Shown here: one piece after another, positions 21,691-34,052 of the stretch
Layout: each line of letters begins with the position of its first letter
Position numbering within the stretch: position 1 is the stretch's first letter
Source: Isoperla grammatica
Taxonomy: Eukaryota > Arthropoda > Insecta > Plecoptera > Perlodidae
Assembly (NCBI GenBank): GCA_945910005.1
Contig: OX246740.1
Span: 60,152,646 to 60,216,645 of the forward strand
Length of the DNA: 64,000 nucleotides
Direction of reading: 5' to 3'
Translations under genes and position numbers: made by a program
The notes under the pieces: model-generated
What the model was told of the DNA's origin: nothing
The model's input: only the letters and a program-made list of their open reading frames with translations
The model's database searches: none

Positions 21691-24600
21691 TCGTCACCTG
21701 TATAATGTGTTGACACTCTTTGTTTAGAGATCTCGTCACCTGTATAATGTGTTGACACTCTTTGTTTAGAGATCTCGTCACATGTATAATGTGTTGACAC
21801 TCTTTGTTTAGAGATCTCGTCACCTGTAAAATGTGTTGACACTTTGTTTAGAGATCTCGTCACATGTATAATGTGTTGACACTCTTTGTTTAGAGATCTC
21901 GTCACCTGTATAATGTGTTGACACTCTTTGTTTAGAGATCTCGTCACCTGTATAATGTGTTGACACTCTTTGTTTAGAGATCTCGTCACCTGTATAATGT
22001 GTTGACACTCTTTGTTTAGAGATCTCGTCACCTGTATAATGTGTTGACACTCTTTGTTTAGAGATCTCGTCACCTGTATAATGTGTTGACACTCTTTGTT
22101 TAGAGATCTCGTCACCTGTATAATGTGTTGACACTCTTTGTTTAGAGATCTCGTCACCTGTATAATGTGTTGACACTCTTTGTTTAGAGATCTCGTCACC
22201 TGTATAATGTGTTGACACTCTTTGTTTAGAGATCTCGTCACCTGTATAATGTGTTGACACTCTTTGTTTAGAGATCTCGTCACCTGTATAATGTGTTGAC
22301 ACTCTTTGTTTAGAGATCTCGTCACCTGTATAATGTGTTGACACTCTTTGTTTAGAGATCTCGTCACCTGTATAATGTGTTGACACTCTTTGTTTAGAGA
22401 TCTCGTCACCTGTATAATGTGTTGACACTCTTTGTTTAGAGATCTCGTCACCTGTATAATGTGTTGACACTCTTTGTTTAGAGATCTCGTCACCTGTATA
22501 ATGTGTTGACACTCTTTGTTTAGAGATCTCGTCACCTGTATAATGTGTTGACACTCTTTGTTTAGAGATCTCGTCACCTGTATAATGTGTTGACACTCTT
22601 TGTTTAGAGATCTCGTCACATGTATAATGTGTTGACACTCTTTGTTTAGAGATCTCGTCACCTGTATAATGTGTTGACACTCTTTGTTTAGAGATCTCGT
22701 CACCTGTATAATGTGTTGACACTCTTTGTTTAGAGATCTCGTCACCTGTATAATGTGTTGACACTCTTTGTTTAGAGATCTCGTCACCTGTATAATGTGT
22801 TGACACTCTTTGTTTAGAGATCTCGTCACCTGTATAATGTGTTGACACTCTTTGTTTAGAGATCTCGTCACCTGTATAATGTGTTGACACTCTTTGTTTA
22901 GAGATCTCGTCACCTGTATAATGTGTTGACACTCTTTGTTTAGAGACTCGTCACCTGTATAATGTGTTGACACTCTTTGTTTAGAGATCTCGTCACCTGT
23001 ATAATGTGTTGACACTCTTTGTTTAGAGATCTCGTCACCTGTATAATGTGTTGACACTCTTTGTTTAGAGATCTCGTCACCTGTATAATGTGTTGACACT
23101 CTTTGTTTAGAGATCTCGTCACCTGTATAATGTGTTGACACTCTTTGTTTAGAGATCTCGTCACCTGTATAATGTGTTGACACTCTTTGTTTAGAGATCT
23201 CGTCACCTGTATAATGTGTTGACACTCTTTGTTTAGAGATCTCGTCACATGTATAATGTGTTGACACTCTTTGTTTAGAGATCTCGTCACCTGTATAATG
23301 TGTTGACACTCTTTGTTTAGAGATCTCGTCACCTGTATAATGTGTTGACACTCTTTGTTTAGAGATCTCGTCACCTGTATAATGTGTTGACACTCTTTGT
23401 TTAGAGATCTCGTCACCTGTATAATGTGTTGACACTCTTTGTTTAGAGATCTCGTCACCTGTATAATGTGTTGACACTCTTTGTTTAGAGATCTCGTCAC
23501 ATGTATAATGTGTTGACACTCTTTGTTTAGAGATCTCGTCACCTGTATAATGTGTTGACACTCTTTGTTTAGAGATCTCGTCACCTGTATAATGTGTTGA
23601 CACTCTTTGTTTAGAGATCTCGTCCCCTGTATAATGTGTTGACACTCTTTGTTTAGAGATCCCGTCACCTGTATAATGTGTTGACACTCTTTGTTTAGAG
23701 ATCTCGTCACCTGTATAATGTGTTGACACTCTTTGTTTAGAGATCTCGTCACCTGTATAATGTGTTGACACTCTTTGTTTAGAGATCCCGTCACCTGTAT
23801 AATGTGTTGACACTCTTTGTTTAGAGATCTCGTTGACACTCTTTGTTTAGAGATCTCGTCACCTGTATAATGTGTTGACACTCTTTGTTTAGAGATCTCG
23901 TTGACACTCTTTGTTTAGAGATCTCGTCACCTGTATAATGTGTTGACACTCTTTGTTTAGAGATCCCGTCACCTGTATAATGTGTTGACACTCTTTGTTT
24001 AGAGATCTCGTTGACACTCTTTGTTTAGAGATCTCGTCACCTGTATAATGTGTTGACACTCTTTGTTTAGAGATCTCGTTGACACTCTTTGTTTAGAGAT
24101 CTCGTCACCTGTATAATGTGTTGACACTCTTTGTTTAGAGATCCCGTCACCTGTATAATGTGTTGACACTCTTTGTTTAGAGATCTCGTTGACACTCTTT
24201 GTTTAGAGATCTCGTCACCTGTATAATGTGTTGACACTCTTTGTTTAGAGATCTCGTTGACACTCTTTGTTTAGAGATCTCGTCTCCTGTATAATGTGTT
24301 GACACTCTTTGTTTAGAGATCCCGTCACCTGTATAATGTGTTGACACTCTTTGTTTAGAGATCTCATCACCTGTATAATGTGTTGACACTCTTTGTTTAG
24401 AGATCTCGTCACCTGTATAATGTGTTGACACTCTTTGTTTAGAGATCCCGTCACCTGTATAATGTGTTGACACTCTTTGTTTAGAGATCTCGTCACCTGT
24501 ATAATGTGTTGACACTCTTTGTTGAGAGATCTCGTCACCTGTATAATGTGTTGACACTCTTTGTTTAGAGATCTCGTCACCTGTATAATGTGTTGACACT

Positions 24601-24853
24601 CTTTGTTTAGAGATCCCGTCACCTGTATAATGTGTTGACACTCTTTGTTTAGAGATCTCGTCACCTGTATAATGTGTTGACACTCTTTGTTTAGAGATCC
24701 CGTCACCTGTATAATGTGTTGACACTCTTTGTTTAGAGATCTCGTCACCTGTATAATGTGTTGACACTCTTTGTTTAGAGATCTCGTCACCTGTATAATG
24801 TGTTGACACTCTTTGTTTAGAGATCTCGTCACCTGTATAATATGTTGACACTT
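21691..24853. repeat. 42-bp satellite array, about 75 copies, with truncated interspersed units
   Basis: Unit: GATCTCGTCACCTGTATAAT plus GTGTTGACACTCTTTGTTTAGA. Between about 23827 and 24290, units lacking CACCTGTATAATGTG alternate with full units. Because the period is a multiple of three, minus-strand frames of up to 752 codons result; these are judged non-coding. Unit divergence is low, often zero to one change. Confidence 0.94.
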
Positions 24854-26020
24854 ACTTTCTTTGCATTGTTCTTTATAAGATTACCTGTTAACCCCAGTCC
24901 TCCATATAATTACAAAATTTAAATTTAAATACTGACGTTTTAAAGGTACAAACAAGTGTTTAATTGGAAATAACTTTCATCTCCCTGGCCTCGATTTAAT
25001 TTACCGTTGAAAACCAAATTAAAGAACAGCCCCCCGCCATGTTGTTCATCTCGGTCGATGAGTGGAGCCGATCAGGCGTTGGTCTAGTAAACCGCGCTCC
25101 AGCCTCGAACCCAACCGTCTCGATGAGCGTCGTTGCCACAATACGAGGACCAATGATATCTCGGCTACTCATCCGAGCAACGAAGCCATCCAACACTTGT
25201 TCTAGTTTACAACGTAAATTAGTATATTGCCAAATAAGTACTACCATTATCATTAACTTCAAGAACTATGTAATTATGAAGAATTAGATTATAAAAATTA
25301 AAAAGAATAATTCATAATTCATTTAATAACGGACAATATTCTTGTACTTAATTGATGTTAGTTTAATTAGTGTGGGAAACTACTATAATTTAGGTTTAAT
25401 TGAAATACAACACACTGTGATCTGGTTTTGTTTAAACCTGCGGCGTGAACGATGTAGTAATCCCAATATTATGGGAGACATTAGCCTGCAGCAAGTAGAC
25501 TCAAGCATCCCGCACAACATTTATGAGTATAATGACCGTCTTTGAGCCATGTATCAGTGCAACTGTCCAAACCGATGCGGGTCCCACTTAGCGCCAGCTT
25601 ACCGGCAGATGCAAGGCCATCATCTCGCCTTAATCAGATAAGAACCGAAAGTATCCACGACCGATCGTTAGAGCGTTCGATTGGTGCAGTAAATCAATCA
25701 CAACACATCGCTTTGTAGAAAGTCATTGAAATCATCAATTACTATTCAAAATGTAAATAAAAACATTAATTTTAATGCGGAGAAAGTGATTTGAAAGAAT
25801 GCACCAAGCTATATTCTGGAAACAAACATAGGCTATAGCTGCTGCTTATCGTGGTGACCCGTGCACGCAAGGAGTGTCTCACTGCTTACTCGTGGTGACC
25901 CGTGCACGCAAGAGGGCGCTCATTACCTTGTTTCGTTTCGTTCGCCCACACAGAGCTGTCCTATACGAGTGACCCCATCACTGAAGCAGCCGTGTGCAGT
26001 GAAGCAGTCATTCACTCAAC
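24854..26020. other. Intergenic region with a tRNA-like SINE fragment
   Basis: At about 25055-25150 the minus strand contains GGTTGGGTTCGAGGCTGG, a B-box-like core, within sequence resembling a tRNA-derived SINE. The remainder is AT-rich and without recognised genes. Confidence 0.4.
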
Positions 26021-26096
26021 CAGTCAGTAAATCAGTCAGCCAGCCAGTCATTCACTCAGTCAGTCAGTCAGTCAGTCAGTCAGTCAGTCAGTCAGG

Positions 26097-26129
<33 letters not shown>

Positions 26130-26551
26130 AGTCAGTCAGTCAGTCAGTCAGTCAGTCAGTCAGTCAGTCAGTCAGTGAATCAGTCAGTCAGTCCGTCAGT
26201 CAGTCAGTCAGTCAGTCAGTGAATCAGTCAGTCAGTCAGTGAATCAGTCAATCAGTCAGTGAATCAGTCAGTCAGTCAGTCAGACAGTCAGTCAGTCAGT
26301 CAGTCAGTGAATCAGTCAGTCAGTCAGACACACAGTCAGTCAGTCAGTCAGTCAGTCAGTCAGTCAGTGAATCAGTCAGTCAGCCAGCCAGTCAGTCAGT
26401 TAGTCAGTCAGCCAGTAAGTCAGTCAGACAGTCAGTCAGTCAGTGAGTCAGTCAGCCAGTTCAGTCAGCCAGTCAGTCAGTCAGTCAGTCAGTCAGTCAG
26501 TCAGTCAGTCAGTCAGTCAGTCAGTCAGTCAGTCAGTCAGTCAGTCATTCT
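26021..26551. repeat. CAGT tetranucleotide microsatellite
   Basis: About 530 bp of (CAGT)n with interruptions such as GAATCAGT, CAGACAGT and CAGCCAGC. The Ser/Gln/Val reading frames through it are spurious. Confidence 0.95.
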
Positions 26552-26884
26552 AGTTTGAGTGACTTCTGCCCTAAGTTCAAGATCTCCTATTGGCTGTGTT
26601 ATTGTCTCTTTCCGCTTTGTTATTGTCGCTTTCCTCCCAAATTACTCCAGTTTTTCTTTTTCTACTCATATACTTAGCGTTTCCTAAAACATCCATTTCC
26701 CTTTCGGTTGGTCTCCGTTTATATTATATCCTCTGTTGTCTGTTCAACCGACCCGTTCATTTCTCTGTTTTATGACACTGCACTGTTACAAAGTTATATT
26801 GTTTGCTTGTTTGTCTACAGTCTACGCATTACGACCTTGTATTTCCTGATAGTTTTACTACATACACCGCAACCTCGTCTGTTA

Positions 26885-27005
26885 GTTGTAGGGGCGCTTC
26901 GGGCATCGTCGCAAATCTCCGGCAGATCGCTCGTCTGTCGCAGACTTGTGTGACCTGGGTTCGATTCCAGATCGGCCTTTCTCCTTGCAAAGGCCGGTGG
27001 GAGTC
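26885..27005 (+). mobile_element. tRNA-derived SINE fragment
   Basis: GACCTGGGTTCGATTCCAGATCGG near 26952-26975 has an exact B-box core (GGTTCGATTCC). Upstream GGGGCGCTTCGGGCATCGTC and downstream CCTTGCAAAGGCCGGTGGGA look like SINE body. It ends where the 41-bp array begins. Confidence 0.5.
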
Positions 27006-27010
27006 ATTTC

Positions 27011-30000
27011 ACGCAGCTTTAGAAGGCAGTGACTGTGCTTGGCTTCATCTCTCGCAGCTTTAGAAGGCAGTGACTGTGCTTGGCTTCATCTCTCACAGCT
27101 TTAGAAGGCAGTGACTGTGCTTGGCTTCATCTCTCACAGCTTTAGAAGGCAGTGACTGTGCTTGGCTTCATCTCTCACAGCTTTAGAAGGCAGTGACTGT
27201 GCTTGGCTTCATCTCTCACAGCTTTAGAAGGCAGTGACTGTGCTTGGCTTCATCTCTCACAGCTTTAGAAGGCAGTGGCTGTGCTTGGCTTCATCTCTCA
27301 CAGCTTTAGAAGGCAGTGACTGTGCTTGGCTTCATCTCTCACAGCTTTAGAAGGCAGTGACTGTGCTTGGCTTCATCTCTCACAGCTTTAGAAGGCAGTG
27401 ACTGTGCTTGGCTTCATCTCTCACAGCTTTAGAAGGCAGTGACTGTGCTTGGCTTCATCTCTCACAGCTTAAGAAGGCAGTGACTGTGCTTGGCTTCATC
27501 TCTCACAGCTTTTGAAGGCAGTGACTGTGCTTGGCTTCATCTCTCACAGCTTTAGAAGGCAGTGGCTGTGCTTGGCTTCATCTCTCATAGCTTTAGAAGG
27601 CAGTGGCTGTGCTTGGCTTCATCTCTCGCAGCTTTAGAAGGCAGTGACTGTGCTTGGCTTCATCTCTCGCAGCTTTAGAAGGCAGTGACTGTGCTTGGCT
27701 TCATCTCTCGCAGCTTTAGAAGGCAGTGACTGTGCTTGGCTTCATCTCTCACAGCTTTAGAAGGCAGTGACTGTGCTTGGCTTCATCTCTCACAGCTTTA
27801 GAAGGCAGTGACTGTGCTTGGCTTCATCTCTCACAGCTTTAGAAGGCAGTGACTGTGCTTGGCTTCATCTCTCACAGCTTTAGAAGGCAGTGACTGTGCT
27901 TGGCTTCATCTCTCACAGCTTTAGAAGGCAGTGACTGTGCTTGGCTTCATCTCTCGCAGCTTTAGAAGGCAGTGACTGTGCTTGGCTTCATCTCTCACAG
28001 CTTTAGAAGGCAGTGACTGTGCTTGGCTTCATCTCTCACAGCTTTAGAAGGCAGTGACTGTGCTTGGCTTCATCTCTCACAGCTTTAGAAGGCAGTGACT
28101 GTGCTTGGCTTCATCTCTCACAGCTTTAGAAGGCAGTGACTGTGCTTGGCTTCATCTCTCGCAGCTTTAGAAGGCAGTGACTGTGCTTGGCTTCATCTCT
28201 CACAGCTTTAGAAGGCAGTGACTGTGCTTGGCTTCATCTCTCACAGCTTTAGAAGGCAGTGACTGTGCTTGGCTTCATCTCTCACAGCTTTAGAAGGCAG
28301 TGGCTGTGCTTGGCTTCATCTCTCATAGCTTTAGAAGGCAGTGGCTGTGCTTGGCTTCATCTCTCGCAGCTTTAGAAGGCAGTGACTGTGCTTGGCTTCA
28401 TCTCTCGCAGCTTTAGAAGGCAGTGACTGTGCTTGGCTTCATCTCTCGCAGCTTTAGAAGGCAGTGACTGTGCTTGGCTTCATCTCTCACAGCTTTAGAA
28501 GGCAGTGACTGTGCTTGGCTTCATCTCTCACAGCTTTAGAAGGCAGTGACTGTGCTTGGCTTCATCTCTCACAGCTTTAGAAGGCAGTGACTGTGCTTGG
28601 CTTCATCTCTCACAGCTTTAGAAGGCAGTGACTGTGCTTGGCTTCATCTCTCACAGCTTTAGAAGGCAGTGACTGTGCTTGGCTTCATCTCTCGCAGCTT
28701 TAGAAGGCAGTGACTGTGCTTGGCTTCATCTCTCACAGCTTTAGAAGGCAGTGACTGTGCTTGGCTTCATCTCTCACAGCTTTAGAAGGCAGTGACTGTG
28801 CTTGGCTTCATCTCTCACAGCTTTAGAAGGCAGTGACTGTGCTTGGCTTCATCTCTCACAGCTTTAGAAGGCAGTGACTGTGCTTGGCTTCATCTCTCGC
28901 AGCTTTAGAAGGCAGTGACTGTGCTTGGCTTCATCTCTCACAGCTTTAGAAGGCAGTGACTGTGCTTGGCTTCATCTCTCACAGCTTTAGAAGGCAGTGA
29001 CTGTGCTTGGCTTCATCTCTCACAGCTTTAGAAGGCAGTGACTGTGCTTGGCTTCATCTCTCACAGCTTTAGAAGGCAGTGACTGTGCTTGGCTTCATCT
29101 CTCACAGCTTTAGAAGGCAGTGACTGTGCTTGGCTTCATCTCTCACAGCTTAAGAAGGCAGTGATTGTGCTTGGCTTCATCTCTCACAGCTTTAGAAGGC
29201 AGTGACTGTGCTTGGCTTCATCTCTCGCAGCTTTAGAAGGCAGTGACTGTGCTTGGCTTCATCTCTCGCAGCTTTAGAAGGCAGTGACTGTGCTTGGCTT
29301 CATCTCTCACAGCTTTAGAAGGCAGTGACTGTGCTTGGCTTCATCTCTCACAGCTTTAGAAGGCAGTGACTGTGCTTGGCTTCATCTCTCACAGCTTTAG
29401 AAGGCAGTGACTGTGCTTGGCTTCATCTCTCACAGCTTTAGAAGGCAGTGACTGTGCTTGGCTTCATCTCGCGCAGCTTTAGAAGGCAGTGACTGTGCTT
29501 GGCTTCATCTCTCGCAGCTTTAGAAGGCAGTGACTGTGCTTGGCTTCATCTCTCGCAGCTTTAGAAGGCAGTGACTGTGCTTGGCTTCATCTCTCGCAGC
29601 TTTAGAAGGCAGTGACTGTGCTTTGCTTCATCTCTCGCAGCTTTAGAAGGCAGTGACTGTGCTTGGCTTCATCTCTCGCAGCTTTATAAGGCAGTGACTG
29701 TGCTTGGCTTCATCTCTCACAGCTTTAGAAGGCAGTGACTGTGCTTGGCTTCATCTCTCACAGCTTTAGAAGGCAGTGACTGTGCTTGGCTTCATCTCTC
29801 GCAGCTTTAGAAGGCAGTGACTGTGCTTGGCTTCATCTCTCGCAGCTTTAGAAGGCAGTGACTGTGCTTGGCTTCATCTCTCACAGCTTTAGAAGGCAGT
29901 GACTGTGCTTGGCTTCATCTCTCGCAGCTTTAGAAGGCAGTGACTGTGCTTGCCTTCATCTCTCGCAGCTTTAGAAGGCAGTGACTGTGCTTGGCTTCAT

Positions 30001-32174
30001 CTCTCGCAGCTTTAGAAGGCAGTGACTGTGCTTGGCTCATCTCTCACAGCTTTAGAAGGCAGTGACTGTGCTTGGCTTCATCTCTCGCAGCTTTAGAAGG
30101 CAGTGACTGTGCTTGGCTTCATCTCTCGCAGCTTTAGAAGGCAGTGACTGTGCTTGGCTTCATCTCTCACAGCTTTAGAAGGCAGTGACTGTGCTTGGCT
30201 TCATCTCTCACAGCTTTAGAAGGCAGTGACTGTGCTTGGCTTCATCTCTCGCAGCTTTAGAAGGCAGTGACTGTGCTTGGCTTCATCTCTCACAGCTTTA
30301 GAAGGCAGTGACTGTGCTTGGCTTCATCTCTCACAGCTTTAGAAGGCAGTGACTGTGCTTGGCTTCATCTCTCACAGCTTTAGAAGGCAGTGGCTGTGCT
30401 TGGCTTCATCTCTCACAGCTTTAGAAGGCAGTGACTGTGCTTGGCTTCATCTCTCACAGCTTTAGAAGGCAGTGACTGTGCTTGGCTTCATCTCTCGCAG
30501 CTTTAGAAGGCAGTGACTGTGCTTGGTTTCATCTCTCACAGCTTTAGAAGGCAGTGACTGTGCTTGGCTTCATCTCTCACAGCTTTAGAAGGCAGTGACT
30601 GTGCTTGGCTTCATCTCTCACAGCTTTAGAAGGCAGTGACTGTGCTTGGCTTCATCTCTCGCAGCTTTAGAAGGCAGTGACTGTGCTTGGCTTCATCTCT
30701 CACAGCTTTAGAAGGCAGTGACTGTGCTTGGCTTCATCTCTCACAGCTTTAGAAGGCAGTGACTGTGCTTGGCTTCATCTCTCACAGCTTTAGAAGGCAG
30801 TGACTGTGCTTGGCGTCATCTCTCACAGCTTTAGAAGGCAGTGACTGTGCTTGGCTTCATCTCTCACAGCTTTAGAAGGCAGTGACTGTGCTTGGCTTCA
30901 TCTCTCACAGCTTTAGAAGGCAGTGACTGTGCTTGGCTTCATCTCTCACAGCTTTAGAAGGCAGTGCCTGTGCTTGGCTTCATCTCTCACAGCTTTAGAA
31001 GGCAGTGACTGTGCTTGGCTTCATCTCTCACAGCTTTAGAAGGCAGTGACTGTGCTTGGCTTCATCTCTCACAGCTTTAGAAGGCAGTGACTGTGCTTGG
31101 CTTCATGTCTCACAGCTTTAGAAGGCAGTGACTGTGCTTGGCTTTATCAGTGGCTGTGCTTGGCTTCATCTCTCACAGCTTTAGAAGGCAGTGACTGTGC
31201 TTGGCTTCATCTCTCGTAGCTTTAGAAGGCAGTGACTGTGCTTGGCTTCATCTCTCGCAGCTTTAGAAGGTAGTGACTGTGCTTGGCTTCATCTCTCACA
31301 GCTTTAGAAGGCAGTGACTGTGCTTGGCTTCATCTCTCACAGCTTTAGAAGGCAGTGACTGTGCTTGGCTTCATCTCTCACAGCTTTAGAAGGCAGTGAC
31401 TGTGCTTGGCTTCATCTCTCACAGCTTTAGAAGGCACTGACTGTGCTTGGCTTCATCTCTCACAGCTTTAGAAGGCAGTGACTGTGCTTGGCTTCATCTC
31501 TCACAGCTTTAGAAGGCAGTGACTGTGCTTGGCTTCATCTCTCACAGCTTTAGAAGGCAGTGACTGTGCTTGGCTTCATCTCTCACAGCTTTAGAAGGCA
31601 GTGACTGTGCTTGGTTTCATCTCTCACAGCTTTAGAAGGCAGTGACTGTGCTTGGCTTCATCTCTCGCAGCTTTAGAAGGCACTGACTGTGCTTGGCTTC
31701 ATCTCTCACAGCTTTAGAAGGCAGTGACTGTGCTTGGCTTCATCTCTCACAGCTTTAGAAGGCAGTGACTGTGCTTGGCTTCATCTCTCACAGCTTTAGA
31801 AGGCAGTGACTGTGCTTGGCTTCATCTCTCACAGCTTTAGAAGGCAGTGACTGTGCTTGGCTTCATCTCTCACAGCTTTAGAAGGCAGTGACTGTGCTTG
31901 GCTTCATCTCTCGCAGCTTTAGAAGGCAGTGACTGTGCTTGGCTTCATCTCTCACAGCTTTAGAAGGCAGTGACTGTGCTTGGCTTCATCTCTCACAGCT
32001 TTAGAAGGCAGTGACTGTGCTTGGCTTCATCTCTCACAGCTTTAGAAGGCAGTGACTGTGCTTGGCTTCATCTCTCACAGCTTTAGAAGGCAGTGACTGT
32101 GCTTGGCTTCATCTCTCACAGCTTTAGAAGGCAGTGACTGTGCTTGGCTTCATCTCTTGCAGCTATAGAAGGCA
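27011..32174. repeat. 41-bp satellite array, about 126 copies, with 18-unit higher-order repeat
   Basis: Unit: CAGCTTTAGAAGGCAGTGAC plus TGTGCTTGGCTTCATCTCTCA. Main variation is CACAG versus CGCAG and GTGACT versus GTGGCT. The rare CTCATAG variant with its neighbours occurs at 27584 and again 738 bp later (28322), exactly 18 units, and the following variant order also matches. A deletion breaks the phase near 31144. The 41-bp period explains the absence of long reading frames. Confidence 0.95.
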
Positions 32175-32712
32175 GTGGCGTTGTGACCACGGTAGGCACG
32201 CACGGTATATACCGCGCCTACTCGGATGCCTCGTGGCCTCAACGCTGCGTCACGATTATGTTATTGTTTTCATCTCTTCGACAAACAGTTCCGCGTGAAG
32301 GTTGCCCAATATCTTTGCGAAAATGTCGCTTAGTTAACATAAATTAATATGTATAATGTTTAGCATGCGGAAAACCTTGTGGATGAAATAACATTCACAG
32401 GTCGGGGTTATTAAATAATTATAGACTTGTCGCGATGCTTTTACTCTTACCCATCTGCAGGTGACATTTAATGGGATTTACTGTTTGTTCAATTATTCTT
32501 AGCGTTTGCATTATAATGTTCAGCTATTTTGTAAATACTCGAGTAACTTTTGCTTTCACCATGGCAACGACCAATCACCTGCTTTGAAATAGTTAATCTT
32601 TATTAGCTACAAATAGCTTAAACACAAATTACGTGTCGGTACGATACATCTTGTGCAATGAGTAAAACAAGACAGTAACACACATGAAGTGCGAGAGAGA
32701 ACAGTCAAGCAT
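32175..32712. other. Non-coding region after the 41-bp array
   Basis: No gene recognised. The first 17 bases belong to a possible microexon (32163-32191) discussed in the findings. Confidence 0.35.
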
Positions 32713-32850
32713 CACTGATACTAACTCACATGCTACGTGCACCAAGGCTCGTTGAGTGAATCTAACTCACATGCTATGTGCACCAAGGCTCGTTGAGTGA
32801 ATCTAACTCACATGTTATGTGCACCAAGGCTCGTTGAGTGAACCTAGCAA
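32713..32850. repeat. 41-bp tandem repeat, 3 copies
   Basis: Unit: CTAACTCACATGCTATGTGC plus ACCAAGGCTCGTTGAGTGAAT, unrelated to the preceding 41-bp satellite. Confidence 0.9.
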
Positions 32851-32894
32851 TTACGAGCAATTACGACGTAAAGCAACAAGAACAAGAAGAACAA

Positions 32895-33725
32895 GAACAA
32901 GAAGAAGAATAAGGAGAAGGAGAGGGAGAGGGAGAGGGAGAAGAGAATGACCGTTGATTTACTTATGTCTGAGGGTGTAGTGTGGCGACGAGAAGTGAGA
33001 AGGTGATGAAGGAAGGAGAGGGAGAGGGAGAAGAGAATGACCGTTGATTTACTTATGTCTGAGGGTGTATGTGGCGACGAGAAGTGAGAAGGTGATGAAG
33101 GAAGGAGAAGGAGAGGGAGAAGAGAATGACCGTTGATTTACTTATGTCTGAGGGTGTAGTGTGGCGACGAGAAGTGAGAAGGTGATGAAGGAAGGAGAGG
33201 GAGAGGGAGAAGAGAATGACCGTTGATTTACTTATGTCTGAGGGTGTAGTGTGGCGACGAGAAGTGAGAAGGTGATGAAGGAAGGAGAGGGAGAGGGAGA
33301 AGAGAATGACCGTTGATTTACTTATGTCTGAGGGTGTATGTGGCGACGAGAAGTGAGAAGGTGATGAAGGAAGGAGAAGGAGAGGGAGAAGAGAATGACC
33401 GTTGATTTACTTATGTCTGAGGGTGTATGTGGCGACGAGAAGTGAGAAGGTGATGAAGGAAGGAGAAGGAGAGGGAGAAGAGAATGACCGTTGATTTACT
33501 TATGTCTGAGGGTGTAGTGTGGCGACGAGAAGTGAGAAGGTGATGAAGGAAGGAGAGGGAGAGGGAGAAGAGAATGACCGTTGATTTACTTATGTCTGAG
33601 GGTGTAGTGTGGCGACGAGAAGTGAGAAGGTGATGAAGGAAGGAGAGGGAGAGGGAGAAGAGAATGACCGTTGATTTACTTATGTCTGAGGGTGTAGTGT
33701 GGCGACGAGAAGTGAGAAGGTGATG
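32895..33725. repeat. 89- to 90-bp tandem array, about 9 copies
   Basis: Each unit has a purine-rich part (GGAGAGGGAGAGGGAGAAGA) and a mixed part (CCGTTGATTTACTTATGTCT then GAGGGTGTAGTGTGGCGACG). CCGTTG starts at 32951, 33041 and 33130. Confidence 0.92.
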
Positions 33726-34044
33726 CAGCCAAGTGTTATGAAGCCAGGCAGCGACCTTGACGCTCCAATGAGAGGTGATGTAGGCCAAGATGTTGGTCAA
33801 CGCTGACGTCACAGTTAACAGACCACTTAATGATATAATTGTCCTAATGTTTGTTCTTCTGTTTGACGCCTTTCTAACGTATCGACGTTGTGTCATCCCG
33901 CCTAACCGCCTCGTCGTCACGATTACACTCGATGCCGAATGTTAGTATCTTGAGGAAAGGACATATTCTCAAGTGATCGAAGAGTGGACTATCTTCTGTC
34001 GCCTTGAACTAGTTGCTTTCTAAATGTGTGCGCGATTTATTGCT
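33726..34044. other. Short intergenic stretch
   Basis: No gene or repeat recognised between the 90-bp array and the hAT element. Confidence 0.4.
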
Positions 34045-34052
34045 GTGTAAAG

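Noticed and set aside
21555..23813. A 752-codon minus-strand frame of a repeated Ser-Thr-His-Tyr-Thr-Gly-Asp motif
   Set aside because: It is a product of the 42-bp array and changes frame at each indel; no sign of a real gene.
21691..24853. TTGACA and TATAAT in every unit, looking like bacterial promoter boxes
   Set aside because: The spacing is 27 bases between TTGACA and TATAAT, not about 17, and the genome is eukaryotic.
26021..26558. Ser-Gln-Val repeat proteins
   Set aside because: They translate a CAGT microsatellite.
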